Source: Leucobacter sp. OLIS6
GTDB lineage: Bacteria; Actinomycetota; Actinomycetes; Actinomycetales; Microbacteriaceae
Assembly: GCF_002752355.1 (NCBI RefSeq)
Contig: NZ_MRAV01000002.1
Coordinates: 1 to 64,000, forward strand
Reading direction: 5' to 3'
Length of the DNA stretch: 64,000 nucleotides
Shown here in pieces: positions 17,068 through 24,510 of this stretch; position 1 is the first letter of the stretch, and each line of letters begins with the position of its first letter. The notes beneath the pieces were generated by a model, which ran no database searches, was not told the DNA's origin, and saw only the letters and a program-made list of their open reading frames with translations. Made by a program: the position numbers and the translations under genes.

Positions 17068-19034
17068 CGGGACGGGCGAAGTGCCGTGGCCGCCTCCTCG
17101 CCCTCGGGCACCACCGTGAGCGTGTCGCCGATCCACTGCGAGCGCATCCAGCGGTCGTGCGACGCGATCACGAGCGTGCCGGCGAAATCGGCGAGCGCCG
17201 CCTCCAGCTCCTCCACCAGGGTGAGCGAGAGGTGGTTCGTCGGCTCGTCGAGCAGCAGCAGCTCGGGCGGATCGATCAGCAGGGCGGCGAGCGCCACGCG
17301 GCGGCGCTGCCCGACGCTGAGCGCGCCGATGGGGCGGTCGACGTCGCGCGGGGCGAGCAGACCGCTCTCGGCGAGCGGGCGCTCGTCGGCGTGGCGACGG
17401 CCCACGAGCGCGGCGTAGGTGTCGGCCGCACTGCGCTCCGTGCGCTTGAACCGCACCTCCTGCGGCAGCCAGCCGTACCGCATGCCCTCGGCGCGCTCGA
17501 GCTCGCCCGAGGTGGGTTCGAGCTGCCCCGCGAGGATCGTGAGCAGCGTCGATTTTCCGGCGCCGTTCGGGCCGAGCAGCAGCAGTCGGCCACCGCGCTC
17601 CACCTCGAATGACACGGGGGCGAGCCGGCCGGCGAACCCGATGCGATCGACGCGCAGCGCCGGTTCGTCCTCGTGGCGGAGCGCCGTCGGGGTGGCGAGC
17701 ACCGGCGCCGGGATCCCCGAGAAGCGCAGCGGCTCCGGCGGACGGCGGACGCGATTGCGCTGCAGCTCGGCGAGCCGACCGCGCGCGTTGCGTGCGCGCC
17801 GGGAGGTGACTCGCGCGTCCTTATCGGCGTAGAACTTGCGCGAGATGCGCGACTCCGACTTCGACTCGGACTTGTTGTTCACCTCGTGGGCGCCGACCGC
17901 GACCTCGTGCGCGAGCGCGGCGAGCTCCGACTGCTCGGCCGCGTAGCGCTCGCGCCAGCGCCGCAGCTCGGCTGCGCGCTCGACGCGCGCCGCCGAGAAG
18001 CCGACGCCCCAGACGCGGGTACCGAGCCCGGATCCCGGATCCTCGGTGTCGTCGGCCTCGAGCATCTCGTGCTCGGCCGCGGTGCGCAGCGGACCCGCGA
18101 AGGGGCCCGCCGCGTCCACCCCGATACCGGTCGAGCGCGCGTCGGCGAGCACGGCCGCGGGCACGGGGCTCGCGTCGAGGTCGATCATGCGCGTCGTGAT
18201 CGCGTCGAGCAGCGCGCGGTCGTGGCTCGCGACGACGACGATGCCCGGCCAGTCGGCGAGCACCCGTTCGAGGTACGCGGCGGAGGCGTCGTCGAGGTGG
18301 TTCGACGGCTCGTCGAGCAGCAGGGTGTGCGGCGCCGAGAGCAGCAGGGCCGCGAGGCCCAGCCGCAGGCGCTGGCCGCCCGAGAGCTCGCCGATGGGCG
18401 TCGCCTCGGGGATCGCGCCGATCCCGAGCCCGTGCAGCACCTCGCCGCGCAGGGAGCCGGCCGACCAGGCGTCCGTGCGGGTCGCCTCGTCGACCGCGTC
18501 CGCGTAGTCGGCCGCAGCCGCGGTGTCGTCGGGATCCGCGGCGAGCGCCGTGGCGGCCCGCTCGATGCGGTCGAGCACGCCGAGGGCGCTGCGCTGGGCG
18601 TCGTCGACGACCCGCGCGACGGTGTCGTCGTCGGCGTAGGGCAGCTCCTGCGCGAGCCGGCCGACCGACCCCGCGTGGCGGACGAAACCGGTGTCGGGTT
18701 CGAGGTCGCCCGAGACGATCGAGAGCAGTGTGGACTTGCCGGTACCGTTCTCGCCGATCAGGCCGATGCGGTCGCCGGGCGTCGCGGTGAAGGTGAGGTC
18801 GGTGAGCACGCGGCGGTCGCCGAACGCCTTCGAGACGCCGGAGACGGCGAGGTGCGCGCCGGCGCCCACGTCGCGGGCGTCGTCCGCGCTGCGGTGCTGC
18901 ACGGCCCGTGCGGCCGAGGTGGTGCTGGGCGCGGTGCTCCGCGGGCGTCCGGGTCCGGGCGAGCCGGAACCGCGTGCGGAGGTACTGGGAGTCGCCTGCG
19001 TGGCGACGGTCGTGGTCTGGATGGGTGCGGGCAT
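17064..19034 (-). CDS. ABC-F family ATP-binding protein
   Basis: This 656-residue protein has two ABC domains in tandem and no transmembrane segments. The first has Walker A GENGTGKST (residues about 94-102), LSGGQRLRLGLAALLL and LLLDEPSNHLDD. The second has GPNGAGKST, LSVGQRRRVALAALL and LLLDEPTNHLS. A charged linker with NNKSESKSESRISRKFYADK lies between them. ABC-F proteins act on the ribosome in translation regulation or antibiotic protection. The start used has GAGAGG eight bases upstream, but the first 44 residues are low-complexity Ser/Thr/Pro/Ala, and an in-frame GTG at 18902 is an alternative. The subfamily cannot be decided by eye. Confidence 0.85.
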   Translation of the reverse strand: MPAPIQTTTVATQATPSTSARGSGSPGPGRPRSTAPSTTSAARAVQHRSADDARDVGAGAHLAVSGVSKAFGDRRVLTDLTFTATPGDRIGLIGENGTGKSTLLSIVSGDLEPDTGFVRHAGSVGRLAQELPYADDDTVARVVDDAQRSALGVLDRIERAATALAADPDDTAAAADYADAVDEATRTDAWSAGSLRGEVLHGLGIGAIPEATPIGELSGGQRLRLGLAALLLSAPHTLLLDEPSNHLDDASAAYLERVLADWPGIVVVASHDRALLDAITTRMIDLDASPVPAAVLADARSTGIGVDAAGPFAGPLRTAAEHEMLEADDTEDPGSGLGTRVWGVGFSAARVERAAELRRWRERYAAEQSELAALAHEVAVGAHEVNNKSESKSESRISRKFYADKDARVTSRRARNARGRLAELQRNRVRRPPEPLRFSGIPAPVLATPTALRHEDEPALRVDRIGFAGRLAPVSFEVERGGRLLLLGPNGAGKSTLLTILAGQLEPTSGELERAEGMRYGWLPQEVRFKRTERSAADTYAALVGRRHADERPLAESGLLAPRDVDRPIGALSVGQRRRVALAALLIDPPELLLLDEPTNHLSLTLVEELEAALADFAGTLVIASHDRWMRSQWIGDTLTVVPEGEEAATALRPSR

Positions 19035-19356
19035 GGGGTGCCTCTCGGAACGGATTCGAAAGGTTCCACCGGGCGTTGCCGAGGAGGGCCGGCGTCGGAT
19101 CCCGATGCGGAGCGGAGCTCGAAGCGTGGTCGAGCACTGCCGCAGGGTGGTGACGACGAATGTCGTCGGCCCGAACGGGATCCGAATGCGCAGCGTGCTC
19201 GGCGCCTCAGGCGCGGAACAGGGCTGCGTCAGATCTCCATGCCCGAGAGGCTACCCGAAGTTCCGGCCGGACGGAACCCCCGATCCCGTATTCTGGAGCG
19301 CAGGAGCCCGCGACCCTTCGGGTCGACCCAGTGCGGGCCGGGCGGAGGGGCGCGCG
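19035..19356. other. Divergent intergenic region (322 bp)
   Basis: No gene is supported here. It holds the 5' regions of the ABC-F gene (minus) and the SRPBCC gene (plus). TATTCT at 19289-19294 is a possible -10 element for the plus-strand gene. ABC-F genes often carry long leaders with attenuators. I looked for a leader peptide or attenuator hairpin on the minus strand and found none convincing. Confidence 0.4.
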
Positions 19357-19866
19357 ATGAGCGTTGAAGCGACGGGCAGGATCCTGCGGACCGAGCGCGG
19401 ACGGAATCTGGTGCTCGAGCGCTCGCTCGCGCAGTCGGTCGAGGAATCGTGGGATCGCATCACCGACCCCGAGCTGACGGCCGAGTGGTTCGGCGACTGG
19501 GACGGCGACGGACGCCAGGGCAGCACCGTGCGCGTGCGCATGGCGTTCGAATCGGGAGAGCCCGAGATCAAGGTCGGGATCCGCCTCTGCGATGCCCCGC
19601 ATCGGCTCGTGCTGCAGACTTCGGGCGAGGACGGGGGCTGGCTGCTGGAGCTCCGCGTGCTCGCCGACGGCGACGACAGCGTGATCCACTTCGTGCACCA
19701 CCTGGACGACGACGCCGACGTGGGAGATATCGGTCCCGGATGGGAGTATTATCTGGACTTGTTGGTTGCTGCGTGCGAAGGCACGGAGGAACCCATGTTC
19801 GACCACTACTTCCCCGCACTGCGCGAGGAGTACCTGGCCCGGGAAGCCCGGGCGGTCGAGATCTGA
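19357..19866 (+). CDS. SRPBCC (AHSA1-like) domain protein
   Basis: This 169-residue protein starts at an ATG with GGAGGGG just upstream. It shows the Bet v1/START-like AHSA1 pattern: ERSLAQSVEESWDRITDPEL, AEWFGDWDGDGRQG, and a C-terminal helix GPGWEYYLDLLVAACEG. The fold binds hydrophobic ligands or acts as a co-chaperone; no specific ligand can be named. It is monocistronic, ending at a strong terminator. Confidence 0.8.
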   Translation: MSVEATGRILRTERGRNLVLERSLAQSVEESWDRITDPELTAEWFGDWDGDGRQGSTVRVRMAFESGEPEIKVGIRLCDAPHRLVLQTSGEDGGWLLELRVLADGDDSVIHFVHHLDDDADVGDIGPGWEYYLDLLVAACEGTEEPMFDHYFPALREEYLAREARAVEI

Positions 19867-19869
19867 GCT

Positions 19870-19916
19870 CCGGTCGCGGGCCTGGTCGGGGGGACCCGGC
19901 CCGCGACCGGCTTTTT
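19870..19916 (+). terminator. Rho-independent terminator
   Basis: A perfect 13-bp stem (CCGGTCGCGGGCC pairing with GGCCCGCGACCGG) with a 15-nt loop is followed by C and TTTTT. It lies three bases after the SRPBCC stop codon. Confidence 0.9.
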
Positions 19917-19963
19917 CGTGCGCGCGTGGTTTCGTGCGCGTGGTTCCGCGTACTGAGTGCGTC

Positions 19964-20032
19964 GCTTCGGAGATCCGCACGATTTCGGAGCCCCTCGGCG
20001 GTCCCGTCCGAACTCGTGCTGATCTCCGAAGC
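19964..20032. repeat. Intergenic inverted repeat, 24-bp arms
   Basis: The left arm at 19964-19987 (GCTTCGGAGATC then CGCACGATTTCG) pairs with the right arm at 20009-20032 at 22 of 24 positions, across a 21-bp spacer. It has no T tract. It lies between the SRPBCC terminator and the 3' end of the convergent GNAT gene, so it may be a minus-strand terminator or a palindromic repeat. Confidence 0.6.
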
Positions 20033-20045
20033 AGTGCTGCCGGGG

Positions 20046-20537
20046 TCAGTCGAGGGTGAGTCGGTACGGCTGCATCGGATAGCCCGCGGTCGGGTGCGGG
20101 GTCGCCTCGCCGTCGGGCACGAAGCCGTCGCGCAGGTAGAGTTCGATCGCGCGCGTGTTCGCGGAGCGCACCTCGAGCGTGACCGAACGGAAGCCCGCCG
20201 CCCGGGCGTGCGCGATCGCGTCCGCCAGGAGCGCGCCGCCGACCCCGCGCCCGGTCCCGCCCGGGTCCACCGCGAGGTAGTGCAGATATGCCTCCCCGGG
20301 GTCCGGGCGGCCCGACTCGAGCAGGGCGAACCCCGCGCGCGGCGAGGTCGCGACGGCGAAGCGGACGATCGGGTTGTCGAAGGCGACGCGCACGCGTTCG
20401 GCCATGGTCTCGGAGTCGACCGATCCGTCGCGGGCCGCGAGCGCGCGCACCCAGATCCCGGCGCAGCGTTCGACGTCGTCGGGCACCCGGCCCGCTCGGA
20501 TCACGGGATGCGGATCCATCGGCGACTCAGCGCGCAT
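20046..20537 (-). CDS. GNAT-family N-acetyltransferase
   Basis: This is a single-domain GNAT of 163 residues from the ATG at 20537 (157 from the ATG at 20519). The core is LHYLAVDPGGTGRGVGGALL, the acetyl-CoA pyrophosphate-binding R/QxxGxG/A loop, followed by HARAAGFRSVTLEVRSANTR and AIELYLRDGFV, as in RimI-like enzymes. The substrate is unknown. Its start overlaps the end of the upstream small membrane protein gene by 11 bp if the first ATG is used, so the two are probably co-transcribed. Confidence 0.82.
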   Translation of the reverse strand: MRAESPMDPHPVIRAGRVPDDVERCAGIWVRALAARDGSVDSETMAERVRVAFDNPIVRFAVATSPRAGFALLESGRPDPGEAYLHYLAVDPGGTGRGVGGALLADAIAHARAAGFRSVTLEVRSANTRAIELYLRDGFVPDGEATPHPTAGYPMQPYRLTLD

Positions 20538-20847
20538 CGGTCCGGGGAGGCTGCCGGTCGTGCGCGGTCTCGGACGCGAGGTCGAACTGCCGCTGGAGCA
20601 TCGTGCGGATCCCCACGAGCACCAGCACCGCGAGCAGCGCACCGACACCGGTGAGGAAGGCGACGACGCCGAGCGTCGCCTGGAAGGGCTCGCCCTCGAA
20701 ATAGCGACGGCTCGAAGTGCCGCCGAAGAGCATCAGGCCGAGCAGCAGGAGGAGGGGCGATGCGAAGGCGAGGACGGGCACGATGCCCGGCAGCGGGATC
20801 CGCGCAGTCCTCGGTGCAGCTGGTTCCGGAGTCGGTGCGTGCGTCAT
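20527..20847 (-). CDS. Small two-helix membrane protein
   Basis: This 106-residue protein has a Pro/Ala/Thr-rich N-terminus, two hydrophobic segments (about 22-42, IVPVLAFASPLLLLLGLMLF; and about 58-82, LGVVAFLTGVGALLAVLVLVG) and a charged C-terminus. I do not recognise a family. It is transcribed just ahead of the GNAT gene. Confidence 0.65.
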   Translation of the reverse strand: MTHAPTPEPAAPRTARIPLPGIVPVLAFASPLLLLLGLMLFGGTSSRRYFEGEPFQATLGVVAFLTGVGALLAVLVLVGIRTMLQRQFDLASETAHDRQPPRTDAR

Positions 20848-20895
20848 GGCGGCAGCCTACAGTTCCGGTGATGTCGGGCTCGCTAGCCTGGGAGC

Positions 20896-21357
20896 ATGCC
20901 CGCACCCGTCTCCATCCCCGAATTCTGGATCCTCTGCCGCTCGGCCGTCGCCGGCCTGCCCGAGCAGCCGCCCATCGCGTGGCCGTTCGGCGCGACGACG
21001 GAGCACGCCGACGAACTGCTCGAGCTCGTGCTCGCAGGTACCAAGACCGGCACGGCGTCGTCGTTCTGGGACTACCAGGCCACGGAGGAACCGCTGCCCG
21101 CCGCGGGCGACCTCAGCATCATCCTCGACGGTGCGGGTGACCCGCGCGCGGTCATCGAGACGACCGACGTGCGCACGATCCCGTTCGACGAGGTCGATGC
21201 CGAGCACGCGCACGCCGAGGGCGAGGGGGATCGCACGCTCGCGCACTGGCGCGAAGTGCACGAGCGCTACTGGCGCGAGCACTCCGAGAACCCGCGGGGC
21301 TTCGAACCGGACATGCCGGTGGTCTGCGAGCGGTTCCGGCTGGTCTGGAGTCGCTGA
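20896..21357 (+). CDS. ASCH domain protein
   Basis: This 153-residue protein has ASCH-type features: WPFGATTEHADELLELVLAG followed by TKTGTASSFWDY, then LPAAGDLSIILDGAGDPRAV and a C-terminal CERFRLVW strand. ASCH domains are PUA-related beta-barrels thought to bind RNA or modified nucleosides. The length fits the single-domain ASCH family. It is divergent from the small membrane protein gene, 48 bp apart. Confidence 0.8.
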   Translation: MPAPVSIPEFWILCRSAVAGLPEQPPIAWPFGATTEHADELLELVLAGTKTGTASSFWDYQATEEPLPAAGDLSIILDGAGDPRAVIETTDVRTIPFDEVDAEHAHAEGEGDRTLAHWREVHERYWREHSENPRGFEPDMPVVCERFRLVWSR

Positions 21358-21405
21358 GTCTGGCCGAACGGGCGATACCCGCTGGGCCCCCGCAGTTCGC
21401 TGCGG

Positions 21406-21621
21406 TCAGCCGTGGAGGATCGCCTGCACCGCCGCGGAGGCGAAGCGGCGGGCGAGAGCGCGCGCTTGCCACTCCTCGGTGAAGAACTCCTCGGGACGCA
21501 CAGGCTCCCAGGGCGCGAGGTGCTCGCGGTTCCGTTCGGAGGCCGCCGAAAGTGCCGGTGCGTCCTCAGGGAGCATGACGCGCAGAGAGACATCCGGGAC
21601 AATCATCCGCGATTCGAACAT
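21406..21621 (-). pseudogene. Truncated GNAT (RimJ/RimL-like) fragment
   Basis: These 71 residues begin like a RimJ/RimL acetyltransferase (VSLRVMLPEDAPALSAASER, then NREHLAPWEP) and stop after AVQAILHG. The acetyl-CoA-binding core that should follow is absent. Downstream sequence on the minus strand runs into the convergent ASCH gene and does not restore the family in any frame. It is most likely a 3'-deleted remnant. Confidence 0.65.
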
Positions 21622-21670
21622 CGGTCGATGCTGCTTGACGTGTCGCTACTGGAAGCGTTCCGACCGACAC

Positions 21671-21726
21671 CGAGATGACCCGTTCGCGGGTTATGAGCGC
21701 TCATTCCCCGCGAACGGGTCATCTCG
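21671..21726. repeat. 56-bp near-perfect palindromic repeat, copy 1
   Basis: The outer arms are a perfect 20-bp inverted repeat (CGAGATGACCCGTTCGCGGG at 21671-21690 and its complement at 21707-21726). The centre contains ATGAGCGCTCAT, itself a perfect 12-bp palindrome. A second, diverged copy of the same length lies at 38739-38794. It has no coding content; it sits between the GNAT fragment and the LLM oxidoreductase 3' end. Confidence 0.85.
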
Positions 21727-21760
21727 ACGATCGCGACCACAGCGCCCGGGTCTTGGCGGA

Positions 21761-22816
21761 TCAGCCCCCGACGACGTCCCCCTGCACCGGGCCCTCGGTG
21801 TTCGGCTTCCAGCCGAGCGCGGGGGCGACGTGCTCGGCGAACGCCTGCAGCACGTGCAGGTTGTATTCGGGGCCGAGCTGGTTCGGGATCGTCAGCATGA
21901 GGGTGTCGGCGGCCATGACGGCCTCGTCGGCCCGCAGCTGCTCGATCAGCCGGTCGGGGGTGTCGGCATAGGTCTTGCCGAAGGTGGATCGGAAGTTGTC
22001 GATCACGCCGATCTGATCCTGGGATTCGCGGCCGCGCAGGCCGAAGTACATCTCGTCCTCCTCCGAGACGAGCGGGAACACGCTGCGGCTCACCGAGACG
22101 CGCGGGGCGCCCGAGTGGCCCGCCTCGCGGTACGCCTCGCGGAACCGGTCGATCTGCTCGCGCTGCAGCACGTCGAACGGCTGCCCGGTGGCCTCGGTCA
22201 GCAGGGTGGAGCTCATGAGGTTGAGCCCCTGGCGGCCGACCTGCTCGGCGGTGGCGCGGGATCCGGCGCCCCACCAGATGCGGTCGCGCAGGCCGGGGGA
22301 GTGCGGTTCGATCGCGAGCCGCCCTGGAGGGGCCATCTGCGGATCGCTGTCGACCAGGGCGTCGCCCTCGACGGCGCTGAGGAAGAGCTCGAACTTGTCG
22401 CGCGCGAGATCGGCACCGCGCGGATCCTCGGATCCCGTGTAGCCGAACGCCTCGTAGCCGCGCAGAGCGGTCTCGGGGGATCCCCGGCTCACGCCGAGCG
22501 CGAGCCGGCCGTCGGAGATGAGGTCGAGCGCGGCCGCCTCCTCGGCGAGGTACAGCGGGTTCTCGTAGCGCATGTCGATGACGCCGGTGCCGACCTCGAT
22601 CCGCTTCGTGCGAGCGGCCATGGCCGTCAGCAGGGGGATCGGCGACGCTGCCTGGCGCGCGAAGTGATGCACCCGCACATAGGCGCCGTTCACGCCGATC
22701 TCGTCGGCGCCCTCGGCGATCTCGATGGTCTGCCGCAGCATGTCGCCCGCGGTGCGGGTGCGCGAGCCGGGCACGGGCGCGTAGTGCCCGAAGGACAGGA
22801 ATCCGAATGCTCTCAT
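21761..22816 (-). CDS. LLM-class flavin-dependent oxidoreductase (bacterial luciferase-like)
   Basis: The protein has 351 residues from the ATG at 22816, preceded by GGAGGTTG. The luciferase-like TIM-barrel pattern is clear: AEGADEIGVNGAYVRVHHF, KRIEVGTGVIDMRYENPLYL, DLISDGRLALGVSRGSP, RIWWGAGSRATAEQVGRQGL. These F420- or FMN-dependent enzymes oxidise diverse small molecules; neither cofactor nor substrate can be fixed here. It is divergent from pepA, with 121 bp between. Confidence 0.88.
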   Translation of the reverse strand: MRAFGFLSFGHYAPVPGSRTRTAGDMLRQTIEIAEGADEIGVNGAYVRVHHFARQAASPIPLLTAMAARTKRIEVGTGVIDMRYENPLYLAEEAAALDLISDGRLALGVSRGSPETALRGYEAFGYTGSEDPRGADLARDKFELFLSAVEGDALVDSDPQMAPPGRLAIEPHSPGLRDRIWWGAGSRATAEQVGRQGLNLMSSTLLTEATGQPFDVLQREQIDRFREAYREAGHSGAPRVSVSRSVFPLVSEEDEMYFGLRGRESQDQIGVIDNFRSTFGKTYADTPDRLIEQLRADEAVMAADTLMLTIPNQLGPEYNLHVLQAFAEHVAPALGWKPNTEGPVQGDVVGG

Positions 22817-22937
22817 GGTCGGTGCAACCTCCGTCGGAACAGATGTATTCCATTGAATATAACTGGCGCTCCGGCGCGCCGTCCATCCGTGGAAATCTCC
22901 CGGCGGACCGGCGGTCGGCCGGGCTAGGCTGAGGATC

Positions 22938-24464
22938 ATGACAGTTGTGATTGATCCTGCTTTCGACCCGGTTCCCTCACTCGCACGCAGCGTCGACATC
23001 GCCCCCGCGGCGACCGTCGACGAGGCCGTCGCCCAGCGCGGCGCGCAGGCCGTGCCCGTGTGGGTCCCCGTCGACGGCGACATCGCGGTCGAGGTCGACC
23101 GCGACCTGCTGGCCGCGGCCGGCTTCCGCGGCAAGACCGGCCAGACCCTGCGTCTGCCGGGCTCCCCGCTGCGCGTCCTCGTCGGCATCGGCGACGGCGC
23201 GAAGACCCACGACACGATCCGCGACGCGGTCGCAGCCTTCGCGCGCGCGTCCGCCGAGTCGCCGTCGCTCGCGCTCGACCTCGCGACGCTCATCGCAGCG
23301 GGCGCCGACGCCGCGCAGGCCGCGCAGGCCGCCGTCGAGGGCGCCGTGCTCGCGCGCTACAGCTACGACCAGCTCAAGACCGACGCCAAGACCGTCGCGC
23401 TCGAATCGCTGACGCTCGTCGTCGCAGACGCCGACCGGGCCGCGGTCGAGGCGGGCGCCGCCCGGGGTACCGCGCTCGCCCGCGCCGCGACCATCGCGCG
23501 CGACCTCTCGAACACCCCGCCCCGCCACCTCACCGCCGAGAAGTTCGCCGAGGTCGCCGTGCGCCTCGCGCCGCAGTTCGGCCTCGAGGTCGAGATCTTC
23601 GACCGCGACGCGCTCGTCGCGCTCGGCACGGGCGGCCTGCTCGGCGTCAACGCCGGCAGCGTCGACGAGCCCCGCATGATCAAGGTGCGCTACACCCCGG
23701 CGAACGCCGGCGCCGAGACCCCGAGCCTCGCGCTCATCGGCAAGGGCATCATGTTCGATTCGGGCGGGATCAGCCTGAAGCCGTCGAGCGCCATGCACGG
23801 CATGAAGTTCGACATGATGGGCGCCGCGAACGTGTTCGGCTCCATGACCGCGCTGCGCGACCTCGGCGCCGAGACCGCAGTCACCGGCTGGCTCATGTGC
23901 ACCGACAACATGCTGTCGGGCAGTGCGACCAAGATCGGCGACGTGCTCACGATCCGCGGCGGCACGACCGTCGAGGTCAAGAACAGCGACGCCGAGGGCC
24001 GCCTGGTGATGGCCGACGGCCTCGTGCTCGCCACCGAAGAGGAGCGCCGTCCCGACGCGATCCTCGACATCGCGACCCTCACGGGCAACGCGATGGCCGC
24101 GCTCGGCCTGAGCACCGCCGCGATCTTCGCGAACAACGACGCCGTCGCCGCCCAGCTGCAGTCCGCCGCCGACGCCACCGACGAGCGCGTCTGGCGCCTG
24201 CCGCTCGACCACCGCTACCGCGACCAGCTCAAGTCGAACGTCGCCGACCTCTCGAACATCGGCGGCCAGTACGCCGGCGCGATCCTCGCTGCCCTGTTCC
24301 TCAACGAGTTCGTCGACGGCCTGCCCTGGGGTCACATCGACATCGCCCCCACCATGGAGAGCGAGCGCGACGATCTCTGGCGCTCCGTCGGAGGCACCGC
24401 TTTCGGGGCCCGCCTGCTCGCCGAGTTCGCGGTCGCGTTCGAACGGCCCGAGACCGCGGAGTAG
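22938..24464 (+). CDS. pepA: Leucyl aminopeptidase (M17)
   Basis: This 508-residue M17 peptidase has a variable N-terminal domain followed by the catalytic domain. Key elements are GKGIMFDSGGISLKP (metal-binding Lys and Asp), MKFDMMGAANV, the family signature NSDAEGRLVMADGL, and IGGQYAGAILAALFL near the C-terminus. M17 enzymes are cytosolic hexamers that remove N-terminal residues using two metal ions. The family consensus is NTDAEGRL, so Ser for Thr is a conservative change. The start is supported by GAGG upstream. Confidence 0.93.
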   Translation: MTVVIDPAFDPVPSLARSVDIAPAATVDEAVAQRGAQAVPVWVPVDGDIAVEVDRDLLAAAGFRGKTGQTLRLPGSPLRVLVGIGDGAKTHDTIRDAVAAFARASAESPSLALDLATLIAAGADAAQAAQAAVEGAVLARYSYDQLKTDAKTVALESLTLVVADADRAAVEAGAARGTALARAATIARDLSNTPPRHLTAEKFAEVAVRLAPQFGLEVEIFDRDALVALGTGGLLGVNAGSVDEPRMIKVRYTPANAGAETPSLALIGKGIMFDSGGISLKPSSAMHGMKFDMMGAANVFGSMTALRDLGAETAVTGWLMCTDNMLSGSATKIGDVLTIRGGTTVEVKNSDAEGRLVMADGLVLATEEERRPDAILDIATLTGNAMAALGLSTAAIFANNDAVAAQLQSAADATDERVWRLPLDHRYRDQLKSNVADLSNIGGQYAGAILAALFLNEFVDGLPWGHIDIAPTMESERDDLWRSVGGTAFGARLLAEFAVAFERPETAE

Positions 24465-24510
24465 CACCGCGAAGAGCAGTTCGAATCGCACCACCCACGA
24501 AAGGCGCAGC

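Noticed and set aside
19035-19356. Attenuator or leader peptide for the ABC-F gene
   Set aside because: The only overlapping minus-strand frames are long and have no stop near the gene start; no terminator/anti-terminator pair was recognisable.
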